Positions 1-5,212 of a stretch of DNA of 5,212 bases are shown piece after piece. The number at the start of each line of letters is the position of its first letter. Within the stretch, counting starts at the first letter, position 1. The stretch is from NCBI GenBank assembly GCA_013816685.1, contig JACDDX010000148.1, positions 1 through 5,212 on the forward strand, read 5' to 3'. A program made the position numbers and the translations under genes. The stretch is from Gemmatimonadales bacterium (GTDB lineage: Bacteria > Gemmatimonadota > Gemmatimonadetes > Gemmatimonadales > GWC2-71-9). Below the pieces are notes generated by a model. That model saw nothing but the letters and a program-made list of their open reading frames with translations. It was not told the origin of the DNA and ran no database searches.

Positions 1-1
1 G

Positions 2-595
2 TACGGCACCCTGCTGCGCGGCCTGATCGCGGCCGGGCCCCGCGCGGTCGTCACCGGACGCGTGCTGGCCGCCGAGCCCGACCGTCCGGGCGGCTTCGCC
101 CCGGCACTGGTGGACAGCGCGGCTCCGGCCGAATACGCCGGGCGCATCTGGAGTGACGTGCTCGCGGCCGGGCACATGGCGATGTACCGCTCGGCGATCA
201 CCGAGGTGGGGCCCTTCGACGAGCGGCTCGGCGCCGGTGGCCGCTTCCCGGCCGCGGACGACAACGAGTTCGGGTTCCGCCTGCTGGAGGCGGGCTATCG
301 AATCGTGTACGAACCGCGTGCGGTGCTGTACCATCGCGCCTGGCGCAGGGCGCGCGACTTCCTGCCACTGCGCTGGAGTTACGGGCGCGGCAAGGGTGGC
401 TTCTACGCGAAGCACCTCAGCCTTCGCGATCCCTATATCCTCGGACGCGTGACCTGGGACCTCGGTCGGCGGGTGCTCTGGTTGCCATATCGTATCGTGC
501 GGCGGCAGCGACGAGCGATCGGAGACGTCGTGTACGGCGCCGGCGTGCTGCGGGGTCTCATCGAATGGCTCTGGACCGAGCCGCGACGCCGATGA
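2..595 (+). CDS. Family 2 glycosyltransferase, C-terminal part (5' end outside window)
   Basis: An open frame runs from the left edge to a TGA at 593-595, giving 197 visible residues. It is a clear paralogue of the next gene. Shared blocks are VVTGRVL, PGGFAP, MAMYRS (MAMHRA in the neighbour), GPFDERLG, a D-D-N motif followed by GFRLLEAGYRI, HRAWR, PLRWSYGRG, YAKH and LRDPY, and a WLWTEP tail. The acidic D-D-N block corresponds to the acceptor-side catalytic-base region of GT2 enzymes. By alignment with the neighbour, roughly the first 97 residues, including the nucleotide-binding fold and the DXD metal site, lie off the left edge. The GTG at 62 is therefore an internal codon and not the start. 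It probably transfers a sugar from a nucleotide donor at the cytoplasmic face of the inner membrane during surface polysaccharide assembly. Donor and acceptor are unknown. The stop overlaps the next gene. Confidence 0.88.
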   Translation, partial: YGTLLRGLIAAGPRAVVTGRVLAAEPDRPGGFAPALVDSAAPAEYAGRIWSDVLAAGHMAMYRSAITEVGPFDERLGAGGRFPAADDNEFGFRLLEAGYRIVYEPRAVLYHRAWRRARDFLPLRWSYGRGKGGFYAKHLSLRDPYILGRVTWDLGRRVLWLPYRIVRRQRRAIGDVVYGAGVLRGLIEWLWTEPRRR

Positions 596-1473
596 CGGCC
601 CTCGTGTCCGTAGTCATCTGCTCGCGCAACCGTCCTCGGCTGCTCCGCGAGGCAGTCGACTCGGTACTGACCGCGGAGCAGCGGCCGGCCGAGATCGTGG
701 TGGTGGACCAGAGCGACGCGCCGGAGGGCGCGGTGCTGGCAGGGCTGGGCTCCCCGGAGTGCGCTGTTCGGTGGCTGCCCAGCACGACGCGCGGTGCCAG
801 CCGGGCGCGGAATGCCGGTGTCACCGACGCGCGGCATTCCCTGCTCGCCTTTCTCGACGACGACATGCGGGTCGAGTCCCGGTGGCTCGGGGCGATGGTA
901 CGCGCGCTCGGCGCCGGCACCCGGATCGTCGTGACCGGGCGGGTGCTGGAGGAGGCGGCGGCGCCGGGCGGCTTCGCCCCATCCACGAAAACCTCCGACG
1001 CACCGATGACGTTCGCCGGCCGGCCGGGCCGGGACGTTCTGTACACCGGCAACATGGCGATGCACCGGGCCGCGTTCGAGGCCATCGGTCCCTTCGATGA
1101 GCGGCTGGGCCCCGGCACCCGCTATCCGGCGGCGGAGGACAACGACCTGGGCTTCCGGCTCCTCGAGGCAGGGTACCGCATCGCCTACGCTCCGGATGCT
1201 ATCGCCTGGCATCGCGCGTGGCGCGCGGAGGCCGAGCGGGTACCATTGCGCTGGGCATACGGGCGCGGCCAGGGCGCGTACTACGCGAAGCACGCCACGC
1301 TCCGAGATCCGTACATGATCGGACGGTTCGGCAGCGATCTGGTGAGGCTGGCGTTCGGATTCCCCAAACGACTGGCCCGCCATCCCCGGCGCGCGGCCGG
1401 CGATCTGGCGTTCGCGGCGGGCCTCTGCGCCGGAGCGGGACGGTGGCTGTGGACCGAGCGACGGGCGCGCTGA
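592..1473 (+). CDS. Family 2 glycosyltransferase (GT-A fold), complete
   Basis: The 293-residue protein has a full GT2 layout. It opens with strand VSVVICSRNRP (residues 5-15), then VVVDQSD (36-42), then GASRARNAG (68-76), which is typical of the donor-binding fold. The metal-binding DXD site is FLDDDM, with D89-D91. An acceptor-side block follows, GNMAMHRAAF (153-162) and GPFDERLG (166-173), and the likely catalytic base lies in AEDNDLGF (181-188). A basic, aromatic tail (HRAWR, YGRGQGAYYAKH, WLWTERRAR) has no obvious membrane helix. I chose ATG 592 because it forms an ATGA overlap with the previous stop and starts directly before the first strand. ATG 565 would add nine residues, has only a weak GGGG at 552-555 upstream, and cannot be excluded. 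It is a tandem duplicate of the preceding gene and is probably co-translated with it. It likely adds a sugar to a polysaccharide repeat unit; donor and acceptor cannot be told. Confidence 0.9.
   Translation: MTALVSVVICSRNRPRLLREAVDSVLTAEQRPAEIVVVDQSDAPEGAVLAGLGSPECAVRWLPSTTRGASRARNAGVTDARHSLLAFLDDDMRVESRWLGAMVRALGAGTRIVVTGRVLEEAAAPGGFAPSTKTSDAPMTFAGRPGRDVLYTGNMAMHRAAFEAIGPFDERLGPGTRYPAAEDNDLGFRLLEAGYRIAYAPDAIAWHRAWRAEAERVPLRWAYGRGQGAYYAKHATLRDPYMIGRFGSDLVRLAFGFPKRLARHPRRAAGDLAFAAGLCAGAGRWLWTERRAR
1432..1435 (+). promoter_or_regulatory. Ribosome binding site that decides the flippase start
   Basis: GGAG lies seven bases before GTG 1443, inside the end of the preceding glycosyltransferase gene. 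A second purine run, GGGA at 1437-1440, sits eight bases before the in-frame GTG 1449. The stronger GGAG match favours 1443, but the two starts differ by only two codons. Confidence 0.45.
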
Positions 1474-2996
1474 TCCGCCGAAGCGTGCTGCACGGCACGC
1501 TGAGCAACTACGCGGGCAAGCTCGTCATGCTTGCCATCGGCCTGCTCGTGACGCCGTTCGTGCTCGCGCACATCGGGCCGACCGACTTCGGGCTCCTGGC
1601 GCTGGTCGGCTCGGTCGTCGCGTACGGCTCGCTGCTCGATCTCGGCATCTCGGGCGCCGTCATCAAGTACGTCGCCCACCATGCCACCCGCGGCGAGGAA
1701 CGCGAGGCGCGCGCCACGATCGCTACCGCGCTGCTGCTCTACACAGCGCTCGGCGCGGTCGCCGCCGTGCTGGGGCTGATACTCGCACCCTTCTTCCCCA
1801 CTCTGTTTCACATACCCCCGGCACAGCACGCGACCGCGCGCGGGCTGGTCATGCTGATGGGACTCGGGATCGGGATCTCGATTCCCGGTGCGGTGCCAGC
1901 CGCCATCCTCGCAGGGCTTCGACGGTTCGATATCCTGAACCTCGTCGGCATCACGGCCGCGCTGCTCTCGGCGGCGGCCACCGTCGCCGTCCTGCTGCTG
2001 GGCGGCGGCATTCTCGCGATCACCGCGGCGAACATCGGCGTGACACTGGTGACACAGGCACTCAACCTCGGGTTGCTCCGCCGGATTGCGCCCGGTCTGC
2101 TGCCGGGGTGGCGGGACGCCGCGCACGAGCGGGTTCGCGCCATCGCTTCGTTCAGCGCGTCGGTGTTCGCGGTGCAGGTGGCAGGACGGGTGCAGAGCAA
2201 GACGGACGAGGTGGTCATCGCCGCCTTTCTTCCGGTGAGCGCGGTGACACCGTTCGCCCTCGCGCGCAGGCTGGGCGAGATCCCGCAGACGCTCACCGAT
2301 CAATTCATGAAGGTGCTGCTGCCGCTCGCAGCCACGCTCGATGCGACGGACGACCGCGGCCGGTTGCGCGAAGTGTGGCTCACCGGCACCCGGCTGACTC
2401 TGGCGCTCTGCGCTCCCCTCAGCGGGGGCCTCGCCGTGCTCGGCGGGCCGGTCCTCGCCGCCTGGGTGGGACCGGCATACGCCGGCTACGGACCGCTGGT
2501 GACGATCCTCGCGCTCGCCATTCTTCTCGATACGGCGATGTGGCCCACCGGTTCGGTGCTCCAGGGCATGGGACGCCACCGGCCGCTCGCCCTCATCGCG
2601 CTGGGCTCGGCCGCGGCGAATCTCGGCCTTTCCATTGGGCTGGCGCCGAGGTACGGACTCATCGGCGTCGCGCTGGGGACGCTGATTCCCACCGCAATCG
2701 AAGCGAGCTGCATCGTCCTGCCCTACGCCATGCGGACGCTCGGGATCTCCGGCCGCGCCATGTGGCGGAGCGTGCTGGCGCCGGTGATCGCACCCGCGGG
2801 GCTGATGCTGCTCGTGCTCGTCCTGGCGTCGCAGCATCTCGGAACCGACTCACCGCCCGCCCTGGTGACGGTGGCCGTGGCAGGCGGAGTCACCTACGGG
2901 ATGGCGTACATGATTCTCGCGCGGGGGTTGTCGGAGCGGGAGATGGTGATGGGCGGAATGACGCAGGTGATGGCGAGATGGCGGGCACGGTCCTGA
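1443..2996 (+). CDS. Polysaccharide flippase, Wzx/MOP superfamily
   Basis: This is a 517-residue, strongly hydrophobic protein with about 12-14 predicted membrane segments. By eye they lie near residues 26-44, 49-70, 93-118, 135-158, 166-187, 189-212, 236-248, 257-274, 317-342, 351-366, 382-401, 405-427, 444-463 and 472-492. The N-terminal GTLSNYAGKL, followed by a helix, then GPTDFGLLAL and LLDLGISGAVIKY, is the hallmark start of the polysaccharide biosynthesis / MurJ-like MOP exporters. GRVQSKTDEVVIAAFLP (248-264) matches the repeat at the start of the second half. Family members flip lipid-linked oligosaccharides across the inner membrane. The size is usual for the family. The GTG start overlaps the upstream gene by 31 bases and has a GGAG at good spacing; GTG 1449 and GTG 1485 are alternatives. 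Its place after two glycosyltransferases supports export of their product. MurJ itself is less likely given this context. Confidence 0.88.
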   Translation: MAVDRATGALIRRSVLHGTLSNYAGKLVMLAIGLLVTPFVLAHIGPTDFGLLALVGSVVAYGSLLDLGISGAVIKYVAHHATRGEEREARATIATALLLYTALGAVAAVLGLILAPFFPTLFHIPPAQHATARGLVMLMGLGIGISIPGAVPAAILAGLRRFDILNLVGITAALLSAAATVAVLLLGGGILAITAANIGVTLVTQALNLGLLRRIAPGLLPGWRDAAHERVRAIASFSASVFAVQVAGRVQSKTDEVVIAAFLPVSAVTPFALARRLGEIPQTLTDQFMKVLLPLAATLDATDDRGRLREVWLTGTRLTLALCAPLSGGLAVLGGPVLAAWVGPAYAGYGPLVTILALAILLDTAMWPTGSVLQGMGRHRPLALIALGSAAANLGLSIGLAPRYGLIGVALGTLIPTAIEASCIVLPYAMRTLGISGRAMWRSVLAPVIAPAGLMLLVLVLASQHLGTDSPPALVTVAVAGGVTYGMAYMILARGLSEREMVMGGMTQVMARWRARS

Positions 2997-3004
2997 GTCG
3001 CGCC

Positions 3005-3019
3005 GGCAGCGGAGCTGTC
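3005..3019. terminator. Small hairpin in the convergent gap, possible weak bidirectional terminator
   Basis: The 33 bases between the two convergent genes can form a six-pair stem (3005-3010 with 3014-3019) around a GGA loop, with one G-T pair. No run of T follows on either strand. It sits exactly where transcription from both sides must end, but the stem is short enough to be chance in sequence this GC-rich. Confidence 0.25.
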
Positions 3020-3029
3020 AGGCAGCGCC

Positions 3030-4289
3030 CTAGCGGACCGCACTCCGGGCAACGACACCGTCGTAGAGATGTTCGATGGACTCCACGAATCCCGCCCAAC
3101 CCAGGTGGGCGGCGGCGTAGGCGCGCGCCGACCCGGCGAGCAGCGCGCGCCGATCGGGATCCTGCAGCAGCGTCGTGACCGCGCCGGCGAGCGGACGAGC
3201 ACCGGAAGGCACGAGCATCGCGCGCTCATCGCTCAGCACACTTCGGTGCGACGGAATGTCGGTCGCGACGATTGAACGGCCCGCGGCAAGGTAGTCGAAG
3301 ATCTTGAGCGGCAGGTTGCCACCGAAAGCCCTGGTGGAAACGAGAACTTCAGCCATCGCGAGCAGTGGCGGAATCCGCTCCCGCGGCTGCCGCTCCAGCA
3401 CGCGGACCGAGTGATCCAGCCCGAGGGCGCCCACTCGCCGCCTGATCGCCGCTCCCTCCGCCCCGTGGGCGCCCACCAGCACGAATACGGTATCCGGCGC
3501 AGCGGCGAGGATGAGCGGCACCGCATCCACCAGGTCATACAGCCCCTGATACGCCTCGAAGGTGCCGCTGTACAGCACGACCTGCGTGTTGGCGCCGATG
3601 CCGAGCATCGCGCGGGCGCGACGGGAATCCACCGCCAGCGAGGTCGGCGGACGCAGTCCGGAGAAGCGCCACTGATGCAGCCGCGTGGATGGCGTGATCT
3701 CACGTACCTTGGGCGCCAGCCCGGCACTGCAGATCACCGTGTCCACGTGCCGCAGCAGCCATGATTCGCAGCGACGCAACGCCGCCTGCGCCGCCGGTCC
3801 GCCAAACGCAGCGTGCGAAGCGAGCTGTTCAGGCAGCGACGACGCCATGTCGTAGACCACGGGAATACCGAGCTGGCGGCCGTAGAGCGCCGCAGGAAAC
3901 GCGGCTTCTTCGACGGCGTGAATGCAGTCGTATTCCTGGCGGGCAAGCCGTTCGCGCAGCGTGGCGACCAGACAGCCGTCGAGCAGCACCTTCCGCAGCG
4001 AGAAGCCGACGGGGACGTGGCGAAAGCCGAGGGGATTGGCGCAGCGGTGGAGCTCGACGTTGGGCAGTTCAATCGGTCGGCCGATCGGGTAGGTCGCGAC
4101 ATCGATGCGCCAGCCCAGCTCGCTCAGCGCTTCCGCCACCTGGCGGATGGCGATCGGCGTTCCGCGGTCCTCGTAGAACGGCTGCGGAGCGACCAGCAGG
4201 ACTCGGGACGGCCCCACGCGCGCCGCCACCGAGCCACTGATGCGGAAGGCGGGGAGGATGTTGGGCAGCACATCGCTGAGACCGCTCAT
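3030..4289 (-). CDS. Family 4 glycosyltransferase (GT-B fold)
   Basis: The 419-residue protein has two Rossmann-like halves. The N-terminal acceptor half begins SRVLLVAPQPF (28-38), then EDRGTPIAIRQVAEALSELG (40-59), and contains IHAVEEAAF (123-131) and VVYDMASSLPEQL (144-156). The C-terminal donor half starts VVLYSGTFEAYQGLYDLVDA (237-256), continues FVLVGAHG (269-276), and carries GGNLPLKIFDYLAAG (323-337) followed by IVATDIPSHR (340-349), the sugar-nucleotide signature of GT4 enzymes. The classical E-x7-E pair reads G324...D332 here. No signal peptide or membrane helix is evident, so it is probably cytosolic or peripheral. The first 27 residues before the first strand are unusual, and a later GTG (residue 21 or 25) could be the start, though neither has a clear ribosome site. 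The gene is opposite to the flippase cassette and converges on it, so it has its own promoter but probably serves the same surface glycan. Donor and linkage are unknown. Confidence 0.88.
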   Translation of the reverse strand: MSGLSDVLPNILPAFRISGSVAARVGPSRVLLVAPQPFYEDRGTPIAIRQVAEALSELGWRIDVATYPIGRPIELPNVELHRCANPLGFRHVPVGFSLRKVLLDGCLVATLRERLARQEYDCIHAVEEAAFPAALYGRQLGIPVVYDMASSLPEQLASHAAFGGPAAQAALRRCESWLLRHVDTVICSAGLAPKVREITPSTRLHQWRFSGLRPPTSLAVDSRRARAMLGIGANTQVVLYSGTFEAYQGLYDLVDAVPLILAAAPDTVFVLVGAHGAEGAAIRRRVGALGLDHSVRVLERQPRERIPPLLAMAEVLVSTRAFGGNLPLKIFDYLAAGRSIVATDIPSHRSVLSDERAMLVPSGARPLAGAVTTLLQDPDRRALLAGSARAYAAAHLGWAGFVESIEHLYDGVVARSAVR

Positions 4290-4324
4290 CGAATCATGCT
4301 CTCACGGGGCGCGCGGGGTCGGAA

Positions 4325-4348
4325 TGGCCGGCCGGGCGGCCGGAACCA
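4325..4348. repeat. GC-rich hairpin in the GT4 leader region
   Basis: The arms CCGGCC (4328-4333) and GGCCGG (4338-4343) pair perfectly around a four-base loop. TGG (4325-4327) can extend the stem with CCA (4346-4348) across a two-base bulge. It lies about 36 bases before the GT4 start codon, so it would fall in the mRNA leader if transcription begins further upstream. It could affect translation or be a chance product of GC richness. Confidence 0.35.
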
Positions 4349-4395
4349 CGCGCGGATGGGCAAGATCGAGTCCAGCAGGAGCGGCATCGTGGTCA

Positions 4396-4418
4396 CCGGG
4401 GGCCGTCACGCCCCCAGG
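4396..4418. repeat. Strong G/C hairpin in the intergenic gap
   Basis: GGGGGC (4398-4403) pairs perfectly with GCCCCC (4410-4415) around a six-base loop. CC (4396-4397) adds two pairs with GG (4417-4418) across a one-base bulge. No T-run follows on either strand, so a classical intrinsic terminator is not supported. It lies roughly 110-130 bases upstream of the GT4 start. Confidence 0.35.
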
Positions 4419-4427
4419 CTCGACAAC

Positions 4428-4447
4428 ACCGTTGACGCGTCGGCGGT
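4428..4447. promoter_or_regulatory. Imperfect 20-base palindrome, candidate operator
   Basis: The sequence ACCGTTGACGCGTCGGCGGT matches its own reverse complement at 16 of 20 positions. The outer arms ACCG/CGGT and the central GACGCGTC are exact; only the two dinucleotides between them differ. This form suits a dimeric regulator and lies about 140 bases upstream of the GT4 start, next to the AT-richer patch. No known regulator motif is recognised, and a single copy in a GC-rich gap could be chance. Confidence 0.25.
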
Positions 4448-4600
4448 TAGCGGACCGGAGGGGAAGCCGGGGTCAAAGTGGAGAAATTGTTTGTCGATGC
4501 GATGGAAGCTGAAGATGCCGACAAAAAGCAAGACCACCACCTGCCATCACCGAGACAACCGCGCCGAGACGCGGGCACCCGGCTGTCGGCCGGCACATAC

Positions 4601-4634
4601 GACGACCGGCCGCCCACTGGGACGGCCGGTCATC
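4601..4634 (-). terminator. Likely terminator hairpin of the glycine-zipper gene
   Basis: GACCGGCCG (4604-4612) pairs perfectly with CGGCCGGTC (4623-4631), and CCC/GGG (4613-4615 with 4619-4621) can continue the stem inside. On the minus-strand transcript a U-G wobble at 4632/4603 lets the outer pairs 4633/4602 and 4634/4601 form, giving about 12 outer pairs; on the plus strand the same position is a C-A mismatch. It starts 24 bases past the stop of the minus-strand gene. There is no U-run, as is common for terminators in GC-rich bacteria. Confidence 0.6.
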
Positions 4635-4658
4635 ACACCTTCGGGAGCGAGCGGGATC

Positions 4659-5212
4659 TCAGCCTTCGCGCGTGAAGCCGTCGTCGAGGGTGACCATCAG
4701 ACGCGAGCCTTCGGGAACGACAACATCGCGATCCTGAGTTTCCACCGCGCGCTGTGCGCCGACTGCTCCCCCGATGATGCCCCCGATGACGGCACCCTTG
4801 GTGTTGCCGCCGATCACGCGGCCAACCAGCGCACCCGCGCCGGCACCCAGACCGACCTTGGCCACGTCACCGGCATTGGTGGGCCGGTCACGCAGGGTGC
4901 GGTCGAGCGCCTCGGCGCTGCCGCTGAGACCGTAGCTCTGTCCAGCGATCTCGACCGACACCGGCTGGAGCGTCAGCCGACCGGTCTTGTCGCTCTTGCG
5001 CTCCGACTCGTGGATGACGGCAATTGCCATCGTCATGCGCGAGCCGGCGGGAATCACGACCCGCCCGTTCACGTCCTTGATGTCGGTGGCGACGGTGGCC
5101 GTCACGGAGTCACCAGCGTGACTGGTCTTCGACGAGATCTCGCGATCGAAGCTGGCCGCGACAACGGTACCGGCGCCGAGCGAGCGGACGGCGCGTGCGA
5201 CCGGTGCGGGAG
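4659..5212 (-). CDS. Glycine-zipper envelope protein, C-terminal part (5' end outside window)
   Basis: The minus-strand frame is open from the right edge to a TGA at 4659-4661, giving 183 visible residues. The GTG at 5103-5105 is the first usable start codon well inside the window but is not the real start: conserved-looking sequence continues upstream, with LGAGTVVAASFDREISSKTSHAGD (visible residues 11-34). This leads into VVIPAGSRMTM (51-61), a polar beta-rich stretch, then a glycine zipper (about 120-151, repeated G-x3-G with small residues, able to insert in or oligomerise at a membrane), and finally VVVPEGSRLMVTLDD (163-177). The order fits periplasmic or outer-membrane-associated glycine-zipper proteins of unknown function found in many Gram-negative bacteria. 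A signal peptide or lipobox would be off the right edge and cannot be checked. It is not obviously part of the glycan locus. A dedicated hairpin follows its stop. Confidence 0.75.
   Translation of the reverse strand, partial: PAPVARAVRSLGAGTVVAASFDREISSKTSHAGDSVTATVATDIKDVNGRVVIPAGSRMTMAIAVIHESERKSDKTGRLTLQPVSVEIAGQSYGLSGSAEALDRTLRDRPTNAGDVAKVGLGAGAGALVGRVIGGNTKGAVIGGIIGGAVGAQRAVETQDRDVVVPEGSRLMVTLDDGFTREG

Larger units (their letters stand above)
4290..4658. other. Non-coding intergenic region with several dyad structures
   Basis: These 369 bases separate the GT4 gene from the glycine-zipper gene; both are on the minus strand, so the region holds the GT4 promoter and leader and the upstream gene's terminator. 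I see three GC-rich hairpins and a 20-base imperfect palindrome, listed separately. An AT-richer patch at about 4472-4560 stands out from its surroundings and could hold the GT4 promoter, but I find no convincing -35/-10 pair on either strand. Open frames crossing the region on the plus strand have no family resemblance and poor ribosome sites. Confidence 0.6.

Noticed and set aside
433..1383. Minus-strand open frame (316 codons) opposite both GT2 genes
   Set aside because: Antisense shadow of conserved GT2 coding sequence, rich in R, P and A with no recognisable motif.
1281..2837. Long minus-strand open frame (518 codons) opposite the flippase
   Set aside because: It lies wholly antisense to clear coding sequence. 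Its translation is a low-complexity mix of R, Q, E, H and G with no domain, as expected when a GC-biased hydrophobic gene is read backwards.
2108..3178. Plus-strand open frame (356 codons) overlapping the flippase end and the GT4 end
   Set aside because: Arginine-rich out-of-frame reading across two real genes on opposite strands; no family features.
4432..4460. TTGACG as a plus-strand -35 element
   Set aside because: No acceptable -10 lies at 16-18 bases; the next sequence is CG-rich, and no plus-strand gene follows.
4240..4512. Plus-strand frame (90 codons) spanning the GT4 start and the gap
   Set aside because: It begins antisense inside the GT4 gene and its translation is an S/G/R/T-rich mix with no homology visible.
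4478..4675. Small plus-strand frame (65 codons) in the intergenic gap
   Set aside because: The acidic start is curious and codon use differs from the neighbours, but the purine run at 4457-4466 is too far from the GTG, the frame runs through the terminator hairpin and into the 3' end of the opposite gene, and no family is recognised.
1..5212. CRISPR array, tRNA, insertion sequence or toxin-antitoxin/defence module
   Set aside because: No regularly spaced repeats, cloverleaf, transposase or terminal inverted repeats were seen; every substantial gene is explained by glycan or envelope families.

Overview
The window is very GC-rich, uses GTG as well as ATG starts, and has short or overlapping gene junctions. 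This looks like a high-GC environmental bacterium. The gene families (tandem family 2 glycosyltransferases, an Oxa/Wzx-type flippase, and a three-part glycine-zipper envelope protein) would suit a Gemmatimonadota-like or similar Gram-negative lineage. That placement is a guess from gene style; no marker gene is present.

Positions 1-2996 (+ strand) hold a three-gene translationally coupled cassette: the C-terminal two thirds of a family 2 glycosyltransferase cut by the left edge, a complete paralogue of it, and a 12-14-helix polysaccharide flippase. Both junctions are overlaps. The two glycosyltransferases are clear tandem duplicates (52 of 76 identical residues over a hand-aligned core). Positions 3030-4289 (- strand) hold a family 4 glycosyltransferase that converges on the flippase with a 33-base gap. 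Together these four genes read as part of a cell-surface polysaccharide (exopolysaccharide, capsule or O-antigen-like) locus: the GT2 and GT4 enzymes would add sugars to a lipid-linked repeat unit on the cytoplasmic face, and the flippase would move it across the inner membrane. The sugars involved cannot be read from the sequence.

Positions 4290-4658 are a 369-base non-coding gap containing three GC-rich hairpins and one 20-base imperfect palindrome. One hairpin lies just past the end of the next gene and is a good candidate for its terminator.

Positions 4659-5212 (- strand) hold the C-terminal part of an envelope protein with a glycine zipper. Its reading frame stays open to the right edge, so its true start is outside the window.

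I found no RNA genes, CRISPR array, insertion sequence or attachment site. Nothing here convinces me of a wholly new system. The most interesting points are the matched 31-base overlaps after both GT2 copies, the variant catalytic motif of the GT4, and the organised structure in the intergenic gap.
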